Of a stretch of DNA of 49,540 nucleotides, positions 26,254 to 37,019 are shown in pieces (position 1 is the stretch's first letter; the number at the start of each line of letters is the position of its first letter). The notes below the pieces were generated by a model, which did no database searches, was not told the DNA's origin, and was given only the letters and a program-made list of their open reading frames with translations. The DNA lies in NCBI GenBank assembly GCA_022340215.1, contig JAJDOJ010000046.1, positions 1 through 49,540 of the forward strand, given 5' to 3'. Origin of the DNA: Gammaproteobacteria bacterium (GTDB lineage: Bacteria; Pseudomonadota; Gammaproteobacteria; JAJDOJ01). The position numbers were made by a program, and so were the translations under genes.

Positions 26254-27425
26254 GCGGCGTCGCGCAGGCCGTACCCGGTACCGGTCGCGGCGGGGTCCCC
26301 GGTCTTGACCGTCGAATGGATCCGTGGCTGCTCCTGTCCGCCGTGGCGCTGGCGAGTGCCGGTCTGGTCATGGTGACGTCCGCGTCGATCGGTATCGCCG
26401 AGGATCCGCTGTTTTACTTCCGCCGGCAGCTGGTCTTCGTCCTGGCCGGTGCGGCAATCGTGGCGCTTGCGTGGCGAATCCCGCTGCGGGTGAGCGCGGC
26501 GCTTGCCGTGCCCCTGCTGATTCTCGTGATGGCACTGCTGGCGCTGGTGCTGATTCCCGGTATCGGGCACGAGGTCAACGGAAGCCGGCGCTGGCTTCCC
26601 CTGGGGGTGCTCAACCTGCAGGTATCCGAACTCGCCAAACTGGTGTTCGTCCTTTACACCGCGGGCTACCTGGTGAGGCGGCGGGAACAGGTCCGGGAAC
26701 GGTTCTCCGGCTTTATCAAACCGATCCTCCTCACGCTGGTGGCGGCCGTCCTGCTGATCCTGGAGCCGGATTTCGGCGCGGTGGTGGTGCTGATGAGTGT
26801 GGTGCTCGGTATGCTGTTCATCGCCGGGGCGCGGCTGTGGCAGTTCAGTGCCCTGTTTCTGATCGCGGCAGGTTCGATGACCGTGCTGGCCATCGCCTCG
26901 CCGTACCGGCTGAGCCGCATGACCTCGTTTCTCGACCCCTGGTCGGATCCCTACAACAGCGGTTTCCAGTTGACCCAGTCGCTGATCGCGATCGGCAGCG
27001 GTGGCTGGTCGGGTCTGGGGCTCGGCGGCAGTATCCAGAAGCTGCACTACCTGCCGGAGGCCCACACCGATTTCCTGTTCGCGGTACTGGCCGAGGAACT
27101 CGGACTGATCGGCGGCATTGTCGTTATCGGTCTGTTCTCTCTTTTTATCTGGCGGTGTTTCGTCATCGCCCGCCGGGCCGAGATTGCGGAACTGCCGTTC
27201 GCCAGCTGGATTGCATGGGGTGTGGGCATCTGGTTCGGCTTGCAGGCCTTTATCAACATCGGGGTCAACATGGGGGTGCTTCCCACCAAGGGACTGACGC
27301 TGCCGTTGATGAGCGCCGGTGGCAGCAGCATGCTGGTTACCTGTGCTGCGGTGGGGCTGGTGATGCGTGCCTCGAGAGAGGTGTGCGAGTGTTATCCCGT
27401 CGGGACACAGGGCAGGCCATCGTGA
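26250..27425 (+). CDS. ftsW: SEDS-family septal peptidoglycan glycosyltransferase FtsW
   Basis: FtsW polymerises lipid II at the septum together with FtsI. The start is a GTG overlapping the murD stop. The 391-residue protein has about ten membrane helices and SEDS motifs: NGSRRWLPLGVLNLQVSEL, SRMTSFLDPWSDPYNSGFQ, QSLIAIGSGGWSGLGLG, LPEAHTDFLFAVLAEELG and the closing GLTLPLMSAGGSSMLV. The catalytic aspartate region in the large periplasmic loop lies around TDFLF. The end overlaps the murG GTG. Confidence 0.97.
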   Translation: MSGVAQAVPGTGRGGVPGLDRRMDPWLLLSAVALASAGLVMVTSASIGIAEDPLFYFRRQLVFVLAGAAIVALAWRIPLRVSAALAVPLLILVMALLALVLIPGIGHEVNGSRRWLPLGVLNLQVSELAKLVFVLYTAGYLVRRREQVRERFSGFIKPILLTLVAAVLLILEPDFGAVVVLMSVVLGMLFIAGARLWQFSALFLIAAGSMTVLAIASPYRLSRMTSFLDPWSDPYNSGFQLTQSLIAIGSGGWSGLGLGGSIQKLHYLPEAHTDFLFAVLAEELGLIGGIVVIGLFSLFIWRCFVIARRAEIAELPFASWIAWGVGIWFGLQAFINIGVNMGVLPTKGLTLPLMSAGGSSMLVTCAAVGLVMRASREVCECYPVGTQGRPS

Positions 27426-28512
27426 ACGGGCGACCGGTGATGATCCTGGCGGGCGGGACCGGGGGCCACGTGTACCCGGCGCTGGCGGTGGCCCGCAAGC
27501 TGCTCGCGATGGAAGTGCCGGTCGTCTGGATGGGGACCCATCAGGGCCTGGAGGCGGAGGTGGTCCCGCGGGCCGGTATTCCCATCGACTGGTTGTCGAT
27601 CGGCGGTCTGCGCGGCAAGGGTGTCTGGACCTGGTTCGCCGCACCGTTCCGGCTGAATGTCGCCATCATGCAGGCTTTCGGCATCATGCTCCGGCGCCGG
27701 CCGCGTGCAGTCCTGGGAATGGGCGGCTTCGTCGCCGGTCCCGGTGGGGTGGTCGCGTTCCTACTGCAGCGCTACCTGGTGATCCACGAACAGAACGCCG
27801 TCGCCGGTCTGACGAACCGCCTGTTACGGCCGCTGTGCGATCGCGTGTTCGAAGGTTTTCCGGGCGCCTTCGGGAAGGCGAAGGCCACTCACGTGGGAAA
27901 TCCGGTGCGCGACGACATTGCCGCGATCGCCCACCCGGCCGGGAGGATCGGCGAAAGGACCGGACAAACGCGGCTCCTCGTGCTGGGCGGCAGTCTGGGC
28001 GCGCGGGCATTGAACGAGGTGACGCCGCGGGCGCTCGAGCTGCTCGATCCGGCGTCGCTGCCCGAGGTCATCCATCAAGCGGGGCGCCGGAATATCGACC
28101 AGGCCGTCCGGACCTATGAACGGTGCGGCGTGCGGGCGGGCGTGCGGCCTTACATCGAGGACATGGCCGAGGCCTACCGCTGGGCCGATCTGGTGTTGTG
28201 CCGGGCGGGCGCCCTGACGATCGCCGAACTGGCCGCGGCGGGCGTGGGTTCGATCCTCGTCCCCTATCCCAGTGCGGTGGACGATCACCAGAGCGCCAAT
28301 GCCGCGTACCTGGAGGCCGCCGGGGCCGGGATCGTCGTGCAGCAGCGGGATCTCGACGAGGGGCGTCTCGCCTCGATCTTGCGGAAACTCTGCGGCGACC
28401 GGGGGCGCTTGTGCGACATGGCCTGTGCGGCCCGCGAACTGGCGAGGCCGGAGGCGGCCGATCTGGTGGCCAACGCATGTCTGCGCGACCGGGGCGCTGG
28501 GGCGGAGACGAT

Positions 28513-28516
<4 letters not shown>
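27422..28516 (+). CDS. murG: UDP-GlcNAc:lipid I N-acetylglucosaminyltransferase
   Basis: MurG converts lipid I to lipid II at the inner face of the membrane. The same frame is open back to 26324, but that extension is a shadow of ftsW. I place the start at the GTG that overlaps the ftsW stop, giving 364 residues, near the E. coli length. Motifs are [16 protein letters not shown] (G-loop 1), [59 protein letters not shown] and [15 protein letters not shown]. The stop overlaps the murC ATG. Confidence 0.97.
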
Positions 28517-29927
<1,411 letters not shown>

Positions 29928-29931
<4 letters not shown>

Positions 29932-30830
29932 TGGCGCAGGAACGCAAGCCGGCTCTTCGCGGTGAGCTCGGCTACTCGCAACCGCTGCGCACGCTCAACA
30001 GTTGGCGCGTGGGCGGGGATGCCGAGTGTCTGTTCCGACCGGCGGACCTCGACGATCTCCGAGGGTTTCTGGCCGAAGGCCTGGCCGTCGCGCCACTGAC
30101 CTGGCTGGGACTGGGTACCAACGTGCTGATCCGCGACGGTGGGATCCGCGGCACCGTGATCGCCCTGCACGGTGCGCTCGACGGTCTGGCGCTCACGGAC
30201 GACGGGCGGGTTGTCGCCGAGGCCGGGGTGCCTTGCGCCAAGGTGGCGCGGGTCGCGGCCCGCGGGGGGCTGGCGGGTGTCGAGTTTCTGGCCGGGATCC
30301 CCGGCACCATGGGCGGGGCGCTGGCGATGAACGCGGGCGCCTTTGGCGGCGAGTCCTGGGATCGTGTCGAGGCCGTCACCACGATCGACGGTTCGGGCGC
30401 GGTGAGAGAACGCGAGGCGGTTGCGTACCGGATCCGCTATCGGAGCGTCGAGGGGCCCCAGGGCGAATGGTTCGTGGCGGCGCGTCTCGCGCTGGAACCG
30501 GGCGCGACCGAGGCGGGCAGGGATCGCATCAGGGAGTTGCTGGCGCGTCGGGGGGCCACGCAGCCCACTGGACTGCCGAGTTGCGGTTCGGTATTCCGCA
30601 ATCCGCCGGGCGACCATGCCGCGCGTCTCATAGAGACAGCGGGACTCAAGGGCTTTCGGATCGGCGGGGCCTGTGTGTCGGAGAAGCACGCCAATTTCAT
30701 CGTCAACCTGGGTAAGGCGCGCGCCGCGGAGATCGAATCGCTCATTCGGTACGTGCAGTCTGAGGTGGCGGCGCGGCACGGGGTGGACCTGGTGACCGAG
30801 GTCCGCATTCTGGGGGAACCGGCGTCATGA
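29928..30830 (+). CDS. murB: UDP-N-acetylenolpyruvoylglucosamine reductase, short type
   Basis: MurB reduces the enolpyruvyl product of MurA to UDP-MurNAc with NADPH and FAD. The 300-residue length points to the shorter type II form; the E. coli type I enzyme is about 40 residues longer. FAD-domain motifs are [28 protein letters not shown] and [29 protein letters not shown] carries the catalytic serine. Two ATGs (29928, 29931) lie in tandem with a ggaggggggagg ribosome site inside murC. Location within the dcw cluster between murC and ddl is common outside the enterics. Confidence 0.96.
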
Positions 30831-31750
30831 GTGGCGCGAAGGACTACGGGCGGGTAGCCGTGCTGATGGGCGGGTGGTCGGCCGAACGCGAGATCTCCCT
30901 GCTGAGCGGTCGAGCGGTGCTCGCGGCGCTGCAGGCCGAGGACGTGAATGCCCACGGGATCGACCTGGGGCGCGATGCCTGCCAGGTGCTTGCCACAGGC
31001 GGGTTCGACCGGGTGTTTATCGCCCTCCACGGGCGCACAGGCGAGGACGGCTGCATTCAGGGGATGCTGGAGATCCTCGATCTGCCCTATACCGGCAGCG
31101 GCGTGACCGGTTCCGCGGTCTGCATGAACAAGGTCACGACCAAGCGGATCTGGAACGGTACCGGCCTGCCCACACCGGCGTTCGTGGAGTTCGGGGCCGA
31201 TACCGAACCGCAGTTCCTGGTGCAGCGGGTGGGCTTTCCGCTGATCGTGAAGCCCTCGCTGGAAGGATCCAGCCTCGGGATGCGGAAGGTGGACCACCCG
31301 AATCAGCTGGAAGCCGCACATGCCGAGGCCGCGGGCTTCGGCTGTCCGGTGGTGGCCGAGGCCTGGGTCATGGGCAGCGAGTACACCGTTGCCATTCTGG
31401 ACGGTGAAGCGTTGCCGATGATCCGCCTGGAGACCCCGCGTGAGTTCTACGACTACGAGGCCAAGTACCGGGCGAACGATACGCGTTACGTCATCCCCTG
31501 CGGGCTGGACGCCGAGCGCGAGAGCGAGGTTCGGCAACTGGCCCTGACGGCGTTCCGGGTGACGGGAGCGACCGGTTGGGGGCGGGTGGATCTGCTGATC
31601 GACGGTCGGGGCGATCCCTGGCTGATCGAGGTCAACACCGTTCCCGGTATGACCGACCACAGCCTGGTGCCGATGGCCGCCGCCGCGCATGGCATGCGCT
31701 TCAACCAGCTTGCTCTGCGGATCCTGGACACCGCGGGGACGGGGCGATGA
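30827..31750 (+). CDS. ddl: D-alanine--D-alanine ligase
   Basis: Ddl joins two D-alanines for MurF. The 307-residue ATP-grasp enzyme shows VLMGGWSAEREISLLSG at the N-terminus, ALHGRTGEDGCIQGMLE, YTGSGVTGSAVCMNK, VKPSLEGSSLGM, EYTVAILDG and the closing LLIDGRGDPWLIEVNTVPGM with SLVP. The usual Tyr of the D-Ala-D-Ala type is not challenged by any lactate-type motif seen here. The ATG overlaps the murB stop and the end overlaps ftsQ. It is the DdlB position of E. coli. Confidence 0.97.
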   Translation: MSGAKDYGRVAVLMGGWSAEREISLLSGRAVLAALQAEDVNAHGIDLGRDACQVLATGGFDRVFIALHGRTGEDGCIQGMLEILDLPYTGSGVTGSAVCMNKVTTKRIWNGTGLPTPAFVEFGADTEPQFLVQRVGFPLIVKPSLEGSSLGMRKVDHPNQLEAAHAEAAGFGCPVVAEAWVMGSEYTVAILDGEALPMIRLETPREFYDYEAKYRANDTRYVIPCGLDAERESEVRQLALTAFRVTGATGWGRVDLLIDGRGDPWLIEVNTVPGMTDHSLVPMAAAAHGMRFNQLALRILDTAGTGR

Positions 31751-32547
31751 ATCGCCGGCCTAACAGGCAGCGGGGGGCCACGGTCAATTGCTGCGAAGCC
31801 GGGTCCGGCCTGCGGGGCTGGGTCTGTGTCCTGCGTGATGCGCTGATCTCGGGACTGATCGCCGCACTGGTCGCATGGGCTTGGATCGTAGCGCAGGACC
31901 CGGCAACCCTGCCGGTACGAGCGGTGACGATCGAGGGTAGGTATCGATACGTCGATGAGAAGGAGTTGCGCGGCGTGGTACGCGACTCGCTGAACGGGGG
32001 TTTCCTTTCCGTCGATCTCGGCGGCATCGAGCGATCCCTGGAGGCGGCGCCCTGGATCGCGAGCGCCTCGGTGCGTCGGCAATGGCCCGATCGTCTGCGG
32101 ATCGACATCGTTGAAAGGCAGCCCGTGGCCCGATGGGGGGACGAGGGCCTGGTGACCGCGACCGGCGTTCCGTTCTATCCGGACAATGCGGCGCAATTCC
32201 AGGAGCTGCCCGTGGTCTACGGCCCTGAGGGAGCGGGGGGGGAACTCGTGCAACGACTTTCCGAGGTGCGCGCCCTGCTGGGTGTGGCGGGCCTGACACC
32301 GAGAGAACTGATCGTGGACGAACGGCGAGCCTGGCACCTGTGGCTGCAGGACGGGATCCGGGTGTCCCTCGGTAGAGGCGAGACGGACGAGGCCATCGCC
32401 CGGTTCGTGCGCGCCTGGCCGGCCGCGGTGGGGGAGCGGGCCGCGCAGGTCAGTGCCGTGGATCTGCGCTACACGAACGGCTTCTCCGTGCTCTGGAAGG
32501 AAGACTCGGCGCTGGAACAAGGAAACGCGGGAGAAAAAAACAGCTGA
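31747..32547 (+). CDS. ftsQ: cell division protein FtsQ
   Basis: FtsQ links the early Z-ring proteins to FtsL-FtsB and FtsW-FtsI. The ATG overlaps the ddl stop and gives 266 residues: a basic cytoplasmic N-terminus, one membrane segment (about 30-49), a POTRA domain starting at LPVRAVTIEGRYRYVDEKEL, and the FtsQ beta domain with APWIASASVRRQWPDRLRI and IVERQPVARW. Near the end DLRYTNGFSVLWK is typical. It ends one base into the ftsA ATG. Confidence 0.95.
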   Translation: MNRRPNRQRGATVNCCEAGSGLRGWVCVLRDALISGLIAALVAWAWIVAQDPATLPVRAVTIEGRYRYVDEKELRGVVRDSLNGGFLSVDLGGIERSLEAAPWIASASVRRQWPDRLRIDIVERQPVARWGDEGLVTATGVPFYPDNAAQFQELPVVYGPEGAGGELVQRLSEVRALLGVAGLTPRELIVDERRAWHLWLQDGIRVSLGRGETDEAIARFVRAWPAAVGERAAQVSAVDLRYTNGFSVLWKEDSALEQGNAGEKNS

Positions 32548-33782
32548 TGACCAGGAAGGGTGAGAGAGGAATGATCGTCGGACTCGATATTGGCACGTCG
32601 AAGGTCGTTGCCATCGTTGGCGAGGGCAACGAGGATGGGGGGATTGAGGTCGTCGGAATCGGCTCACACCCCTCGCGCGGCCTCAAGAAGGGTGTGGTGG
32701 TCAATATCGAGTCCACGGTGCAGTCGATCCAGCGGGCCGTGGAAGAGGCCGAGTTGATGGCCGGGTGCCAGATCCATTCCGTGTTCGCGGGCATCGCCGG
32801 CAGCCACATACGCAGCCTGAATTCACACGGTGTCGTTGCGATCGGTGATCAGGAGGTCACGTTGAGCGATGTCGAGCGGGTCAAGGATGCGGCCCGGGCG
32901 GTGGCGATTCCCGCCGACCAGCGGGTCATCCATACCCTCCCTCAGGAATACATCATCGACCGCCAGGAGGGGATCCGCGAGCCGGTGGGGATGTCCGGGG
33001 TGCGCCTGGAGGTCAAGGTGCACATGGTGACCGGCGCGGTGAGCGCCGCGCAGAACATCGTCAAGTGTGTCCGTCGCTGCGGGCTGGAGGTAGACGACAT
33101 CATCCTCGAGCAACTGGCTTCGAGTCATGCCGTGCTCACCGACGACGAGCGGGAACTCGGGGTCTGTCTGGTGGACATCGGCGGTGGCACCACGGACATC
33201 GCGGTATTCACCGAGGGCGCGATCCGGCACACCGCCGTCATCCCCATTGCCGGCGATCAGGTCACCAACGATATCGCGGTGGCCCTGCGGACACCGACGC
33301 AGCACGCCGAGGACATCAAGATCAAGTACGCCTGCGCGCTGCGGCAACTGGCCAATCGGGACGAGACGATCGAGGTGCCCAGCGTTGGCGAGCGGCCGCC
33401 GAGGCGGCTGTCCCGGCAGACCCTGGCAGAGGTGGTGGAGCCGCGGTACGAGGAGTTCCTGAGCCTGGTCCAGGCGGAACTGCGTCGCAGCGGGTTCGAG
33501 GAACTCTGCGCGGCCGGGATGGTGCTGACCGGTGGCAGCTCGAAGATGGAGGGTGTGGTCGAGCTGGCCGAGGAGGTGTTTCACAAGCCGGTCCGTCTGG
33601 GCATGCCCCAGTATGTGACGGGGCTGGTGGATGTTGTGCGGAACCCGATCCATGCGACGGGTGTGGGTTTGTTGTTGTACGGGCAATTGAGCCGTCAGCT
33701 GGAGATGACGGAAAAACTTTCCGACAAGGGAGTGCAGGCGATATGGAAACGGATGAGGAGCTGGTTCCAGGGAAATTTCTGA
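32547..33782 (+). CDS. ftsA: cell division protein FtsA
   Basis: FtsA is an actin-like ATPase that anchors FtsZ to the membrane and recruits later division proteins. The ATG at 32547 shares a base with the ftsQ stop and gives 411 residues; an ATG at 32571 with its own gagagg site would give a protein eight residues shorter and cannot be excluded. Actin-fold motifs are IVGLDIGTSKVVAIVGE, VCLVDIGGGTTDIAVF and GMVLTGGSSKMEGV. The C-terminal AIWKRMRSWFQGNF is the amphipathic membrane-targeting helix. Confidence 0.97.
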   Translation: MTRKGERGMIVGLDIGTSKVVAIVGEGNEDGGIEVVGIGSHPSRGLKKGVVVNIESTVQSIQRAVEEAELMAGCQIHSVFAGIAGSHIRSLNSHGVVAIGDQEVTLSDVERVKDAARAVAIPADQRVIHTLPQEYIIDRQEGIREPVGMSGVRLEVKVHMVTGAVSAAQNIVKCVRRCGLEVDDIILEQLASSHAVLTDDERELGVCLVDIGGGTTDIAVFTEGAIRHTAVIPIAGDQVTNDIAVALRTPTQHAEDIKIKYACALRQLANRDETIEVPSVGERPPRRLSRQTLAEVVEPRYEEFLSLVQAELRRSGFEELCAAGMVLTGGSSKMEGVVELAEEVFHKPVRLGMPQYVTGLVDVVRNPIHATGVGLLLYGQLSRQLEMTEKLSDKGVQAIWKRMRSWFQGNF

Positions 33783-33783
33783 A

Positions 33784-33805
33784 GCGTAGTCATAGCGTAG
33801 TCATA
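33784..33805 (+). repeat. 11-base tandem duplication between ftsA and ftsZ
   Basis: gcgtagtcata occurs twice without a gap in the 53-base spacer, just after the ftsA stop. The spacer ends in gaggag, a good ribosome site for ftsZ. Confidence 0.85.
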
Positions 33806-33835
33806 TAGAGCAAACAAAGACTGAGGAGACGGGAA

Positions 33836-35059
33836 ATGTTTGAACTGGTCGATACATTCAATCAGAGTGCGGTTATCAAGGTAATCGGTGTCGGTGGCGG
33901 CGGTGGCAATGCCGTTCAGCACATGGTGTCCACTAGCATCGACGGGGTGGATTTCATCTGTGCCAACACCGATTCGCAGGCGTTGAAGAGCACCAACTCG
34001 AAGACGGTCCTGCAATTGGGCACCAACATCACCAAGGGCCTGGGAGCCGGAGCGAACCCCATGGTCGGGCGCGAGGCGGCCCTGGAAGACCGCGACCGCA
34101 TCCATGAGGTCATCGGCGGAGCCGACATGCTGTTTATCACCGCCGGACTCGGAGGTGGGACGGGGACCGGCGCGGCGCCCATCGTTGCCGAGGTGGCTAA
34201 GGAAATGGGCATCCTGACCGTCGCAGTGGTCACCAAGCCGTTTCCGTTCGAGGGCAACAAGCGCACTCAGGTGGCAATGAGCGGGATCGACGAGCTGACC
34301 AAGCACGTGGATTCGCTGATCACCATCCCCAACGAGAAACTGCTGGCGGTGCTCGGCAAGGAGATGAACCTGCTGGACGCGTTCGGCGCCGCCAACGACG
34401 TGCTGCTTGGCGCGGTCCAGGGTATCGCGGAGCTGATCACCCGCCCCGGGTTGATCAACGTCGATTTCGCGGACGTTCGCACCGTCATGTCGGAGATGGG
34501 AATGGCGATGATGGGTACGGGAACGGCGCGGGGCAAGGAACGGGCGCGCGAGGCGGCGGAGGCCGCCATCGCCAGTCCGCTGCTCGAGGACGTCAACATC
34601 TCCGGTGCCCGGGGCATCCTGGTCAACGTGACGGCGGGCCGGGATCTGTCGATCGGCGAGTTCGACGATGTCGGCAACGCCATCAAGTCCCTGGCCTCGG
34701 ACGACGCGACCGTCGTCGTGGGAACCGTCATCGACCCGGAGATGGCCGAGGATCTCCGCGTGACGCTGGTCGCCACCGGCCTTGGCGGCGAACGCCCCTC
34801 GAACACCGTCCGGTCCGCTTCGGTTGCGCACGTGCATGGACCCCGCGTATCGGTCGAAACCCAATATCAGGAGCGGCCGTCGGTTCGGTTGGTCGAACCC
34901 GAGGAAGAAGCCTTGACGGAGATCCGGCACGTCGAGCAGGGCGCGTCGGTTCGCCAGGCCGGGGTCGCGCGGGCTGCGGCTCGTTCCGAGGCGGGCAGAG
35001 GCGACTATGACATGGACTACCTCGACATCCCCGCGTTCTTGCGCAAGCAGGCGGATTGA
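33836..35059 (+). CDS. ftsZ: cell division GTPase FtsZ
   Basis: FtsZ polymerises into the Z-ring and organises the divisome. The 407-residue tubulin homologue has [10 protein letters not shown] near residue 18, the GTP signature GGGTGTG at 106-112, and [11 protein letters not shown] around 207-217, which forms the T7 loop. A variable linker leads to [14 protein letters not shown], the conserved tail that binds FtsA, ZapD and others. A gaggag ribosome site precedes the ATG. It closes the dcw cluster; two GC-rich hairpins follow. Confidence 0.98.
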   Translation: MFELVDTFNQSAVIKVIGVGGGGGNAVQHMVSTSIDGVDFICANTDSQALKSTNSKTVLQLGTNITKGLGAGANPMVGREAALEDRDRIHEVIGGADMLFITAGLGGGTGTGAAPIVAEVAKEMGILTVAVVTKPFPFEGNKRTQVAMSGIDELTKHVDSLITIPNEKLLAVLGKEMNLLDAFGAANDVLLGAVQGIAELITRPGLINVDFADVRTVMSEMGMAMMGTGTARGKERAREAAEAAIASPLLEDVNISGARGILVNVTAGRDLSIGEFDDVGNAIKSLASDDATVVVGTVIDPEMAEDLRVTLVATGLGGERPSNTVRSASVAHVHGPRVSVETQYQERPSVRLVEPEEEALTEIRHVEQGASVRQAGVARAAARSEAGRGDYDMDYLDIPAFLRKQAD

Positions 35060-35097
35060 GGGACGGGGCTAAGCGAGCCGGCAAGCGCCTGTCCCGA

Positions 35098-35124
35098 GGA
35101 ACCCCGCGCACGCGCGGGGCTTCC
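35098..35124 (+). terminator. candidate terminator hairpin after ftsZ
   Basis: ccccgcg and cgcgggg form a perfect stem around cacg, extended by ggaa/ttcc with one bulged base. There is no T-run after it, so intrinsic termination is possible but unproven. A second perfect hairpin, gccgccgg/ccggcggc, follows at 35161-35181. Confidence 0.5.
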
Positions 35125-35288
35125 GAGTAGGCATGGTTCGAGGCAAGCGGGAGGTACAGCGCCGCCGGGTTTGCCGGCGGCGGCGATGGTGCGCGATCCC
35201 TTTGAACGTTTTCGTACCAGTCAGCAGAATCGGGGTACTGGACAGGCCGAAATCGGCCAGGGAGGAGGTGCGGCAGGGCTACAGTGAT

Positions 35289-35316
35289 GGGTAAATGCAA
35301 CACCCTGTGTTTTTTT
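35289..35316 (+). terminator. weak stem followed by seven Ts
   Basis: gggt (35289-35292) can pair with accc (35302-35305), and seven Ts end at 35316. The stem is short, so this may be a terminator only together with the hairpins upstream, or an AT-rich promoter element for lpxC. Confidence 0.3.
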
Positions 35317-35517
35317 ATGACATAATTGAGTGTCTGGGAGTGGTGTCGGGCTATACAATACGGCGGCTCTGGTAGTAGATTGTCGACCCACGGGCGACAA
35401 TGGACGCCGAGTGTGTGCGTCCCCATGTCTAGTGTGGATTGCCCTCGATGGACGGGTTCCGGCGCGGACCGGATTATTGAATCAGACAATTCGTACCTGT
35501 ATTGGAGATCGTTAAAA

Positions 35518-36438
35518 TTGATTAGGCAACGCACGCTACAGAACGCAATCCGCGCGACGGGAGTGGGGCTGCATACGGGCGAGAAGATCTATCTGACGCT
35601 GCGGCCGGCCCCAATCAATGCTGGAATCGTCTTTCGACGCGTAGACCTCGAAACCCCGGTCGAAATCAAGGCGCATCCGGAAAACGTCGGTGACACGAGA
35701 CTGTCGACAACCCTGGCCAAGGGGGACGTTAGCATATCCACGGTCGAACACCTGCTCTCGGCGATCGCGGGTCTCGGCATCGACAACGCCTACATCGACC
35801 TGAGTGCCTCTGAGGTCCCGATCATGGATGGAAGCGCTGGCCCCTTCGTATTCCTGATCCAGTCGGCGGGGATTGCGGAGCAGAACGCGCCCAAGCACTT
35901 CATCCGGATCAAGAAGACCGTCATGGCCGAAGACGGTGACAAGTGGGCGCGTTTCGAGCCCTTCGAGGGCTTCAAGGTCGGCTTTACCATCGATTTCGAC
36001 CACCCCGTCTTCGCGTCCCGAAGCCAGAAGGCCGAGATCGATTTCTCGACCACATCTTTCGTGAAGGAGGTCGCCCGCGCACGAACCTTCGGGTTCATGC
36101 GGGACATCGAGATGTTGAGGGACCACAACCTGGCGCTAGGCGGCAGCCTCGACAATGCCGTGGTCGTCGATGACTATCGTATTCTCAATGAAGACGGTCT
36201 CAGGTACGAGGACGAGTTCGTCAAGCACAAGATCCTCGACGCCATCGGTGACCTGTATCTGCTGGGACACAGTCTGATCGGTGCCTTCATGGGGCACAAA
36301 TCCGGACACGAACTGAACAATATCCTGTTGCGAAAACTGCTAGAGACCGAGGATGCCTGGGAAGAGGTTACCTTCGAGGACGAGTCGGAGGGCGCGCCGA
36401 TTTCCTACGCGCGTCCGCTTGGGGTGTCCGAAATCTGA
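35518..36438 (+). CDS. lpxC: UDP-3-O-acyl-N-acetylglucosamine deacetylase
   Basis: LpxC is the zinc deacetylase that commits precursor to lipid A. The frame is open far upstream, but conservation starts at [20 protein letters not shown], which places the start at TTG 35518 with ggag 11 bases before it. This gives 306 residues, almost the E. coli length. Zinc ligands are H78 in STVEHL, H237 in [10 protein letters not shown] and D241; H251 in [10 protein letters not shown] matches the catalytic histidine. A TTG start after a 458-base leader suggests low or regulated translation. The usual regulator of LpxC, proteolysis by FtsH, acts on the C-terminus, here RPLGVSEI. Confidence 0.96.
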   Translation: MIRQRTLQNAIRATGVGLHTGEKIYLTLRPAPINAGIVFRRVDLETPVEIKAHPENVGDTRLSTTLAKGDVSISTVEHLLSAIAGLGIDNAYIDLSASEVPIMDGSAGPFVFLIQSAGIAEQNAPKHFIRIKKTVMAEDGDKWARFEPFEGFKVGFTIDFDHPVFASRSQKAEIDFSTTSFVKEVARARTFGFMRDIEMLRDHNLALGGSLDNAVVVDDYRILNEDGLRYEDEFVKHKILDAIGDLYLLGHSLIGAFMGHKSGHELNNILLRKLLETEDAWEEVTFEDESEGAPISYARPLGVSEI

Positions 36439-36523
36439 CGGGGCCACCAAGGATTCCCCATCTCGGTCCAGCTATCCATATAAGAGTATATTGTTATACT
36501 TATTTAACGTTTAATCGTTTAAT
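36439..36523. other. AT-rich gap between convergent lpxC and dciA
   Basis: This gap is unusually AT-rich for the window. It has an AT stem agtata/tatact (36485-36500) and a tandem gtttaatc duplication (36509-36524) that runs up to the dciA stop. It probably terminates both genes. Confidence 0.5.
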
Positions 36524-36991
36524 CTAGGTTTCCCGGGCCGATCGTTTTGCCAGACGCTTCAGGCTCCGGGACAGATCGCGGTCGCTTACGATCCTGGCTG
36601 CTGACGCCAGGGCCGCCACCCCCTTGCCGGGCGCAACAGGTCGTCTTGTCGGAGACTTGTATGTTTCCGGCATCGGAGAGACCCTGACTTGAACCTTTAA
36701 TGGTACAGTCTTGAAACGGTCAGCGAGGTGGCTTCTGAGACCATCCAGAATTACCTGCTGGTGAAAGCGAACAAGGGTTGCGATGACGCCGGTTTCGGCG
36801 ATGACAATGAGCACCCCGTGGTGGATGCCGGCGCAACGACACCGCTCTCGAGCCTGGGGTGGCAAGAGTCGCCACATGGCGTGGTCGAGTTCCCCGAGTA
36901 TCGCGGCGCGTCGCCGGATGTCGGGATCTAGGAAGTCACCGGCGCAACGCATGATATCTATTGACTCGGTCTCGTGACGTTTGTGTTCCAT
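36524..36991 (-). CDS. dciA: DciA-like (DUF721) replicative helicase loader
   Basis: DciA is the widespread loader of the DnaB helicase in bacteria that lack DnaC. This 155-residue product has the small KH-like DUF721 domain in its first half: LGELDHAMWRLLPPQARERC, then AETGVIATLVRFHQQVILDGL and a short strand KVQVRVSP near residue 107. The C-terminal part is basic and probably disordered. I chose the ATG at 36991; the frame stays open to 37066 but would overlap the divergent peptidase start. A DUF721 gene opposite to lpxC and before secA is also found in Pseudomonas. Confidence 0.82.
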   Translation of the reverse strand: MEHKRHETESIDIMRCAGDFLDPDIRRRAAILGELDHAMWRLLPPQARERCRCAGIHHGVLIVIAETGVIATLVRFHQQVILDGLRSHLADRFKTVPLKVQVRVSPMPETYKSPTRRPVAPGKGVAALASAARIVSDRDLSRSLKRLAKRSARET

Positions 36992-37019
36992 AGTTAGCCA
37001 TATACAAGATACGAATGGA

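Larger units (their letters stand above)
35060..35517 (+). other. long intergenic region between ftsZ and lpxC
   Basis: No gene is seen in these 458 bases. In order they contain a strong GC hairpin (35098-35124), a second one (35161-35181), a palindrome ggccga/tcggcc (35244-35257), a weak stem ending in seven Ts (35289-35316), a -10-like cataat (35321-35326), and an inverted repeat attgtcg/cgacaat (35379-35401). ggag at 35504-35507 serves the TTG start of lpxC. The lpxC promoter is presumably inside but could not be fixed. Confidence 0.6.

Noticed and set aside
26324-27421. Large N-terminal extension of murG in the same frame
   Set aside because: It lies wholly over ftsW in another frame and is not conserved; the GTG overlapping the ftsW stop gives a normal MurG length.
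35286-35324. Twelve-codon reading frame upstream of lpxC (MGKCNTLCFFMT)
   Set aside because: The nearest Shine-Dalgarno-like sequence is about 20 bases away and the frame covers the T-run of a possible terminator; too little to call a gene.
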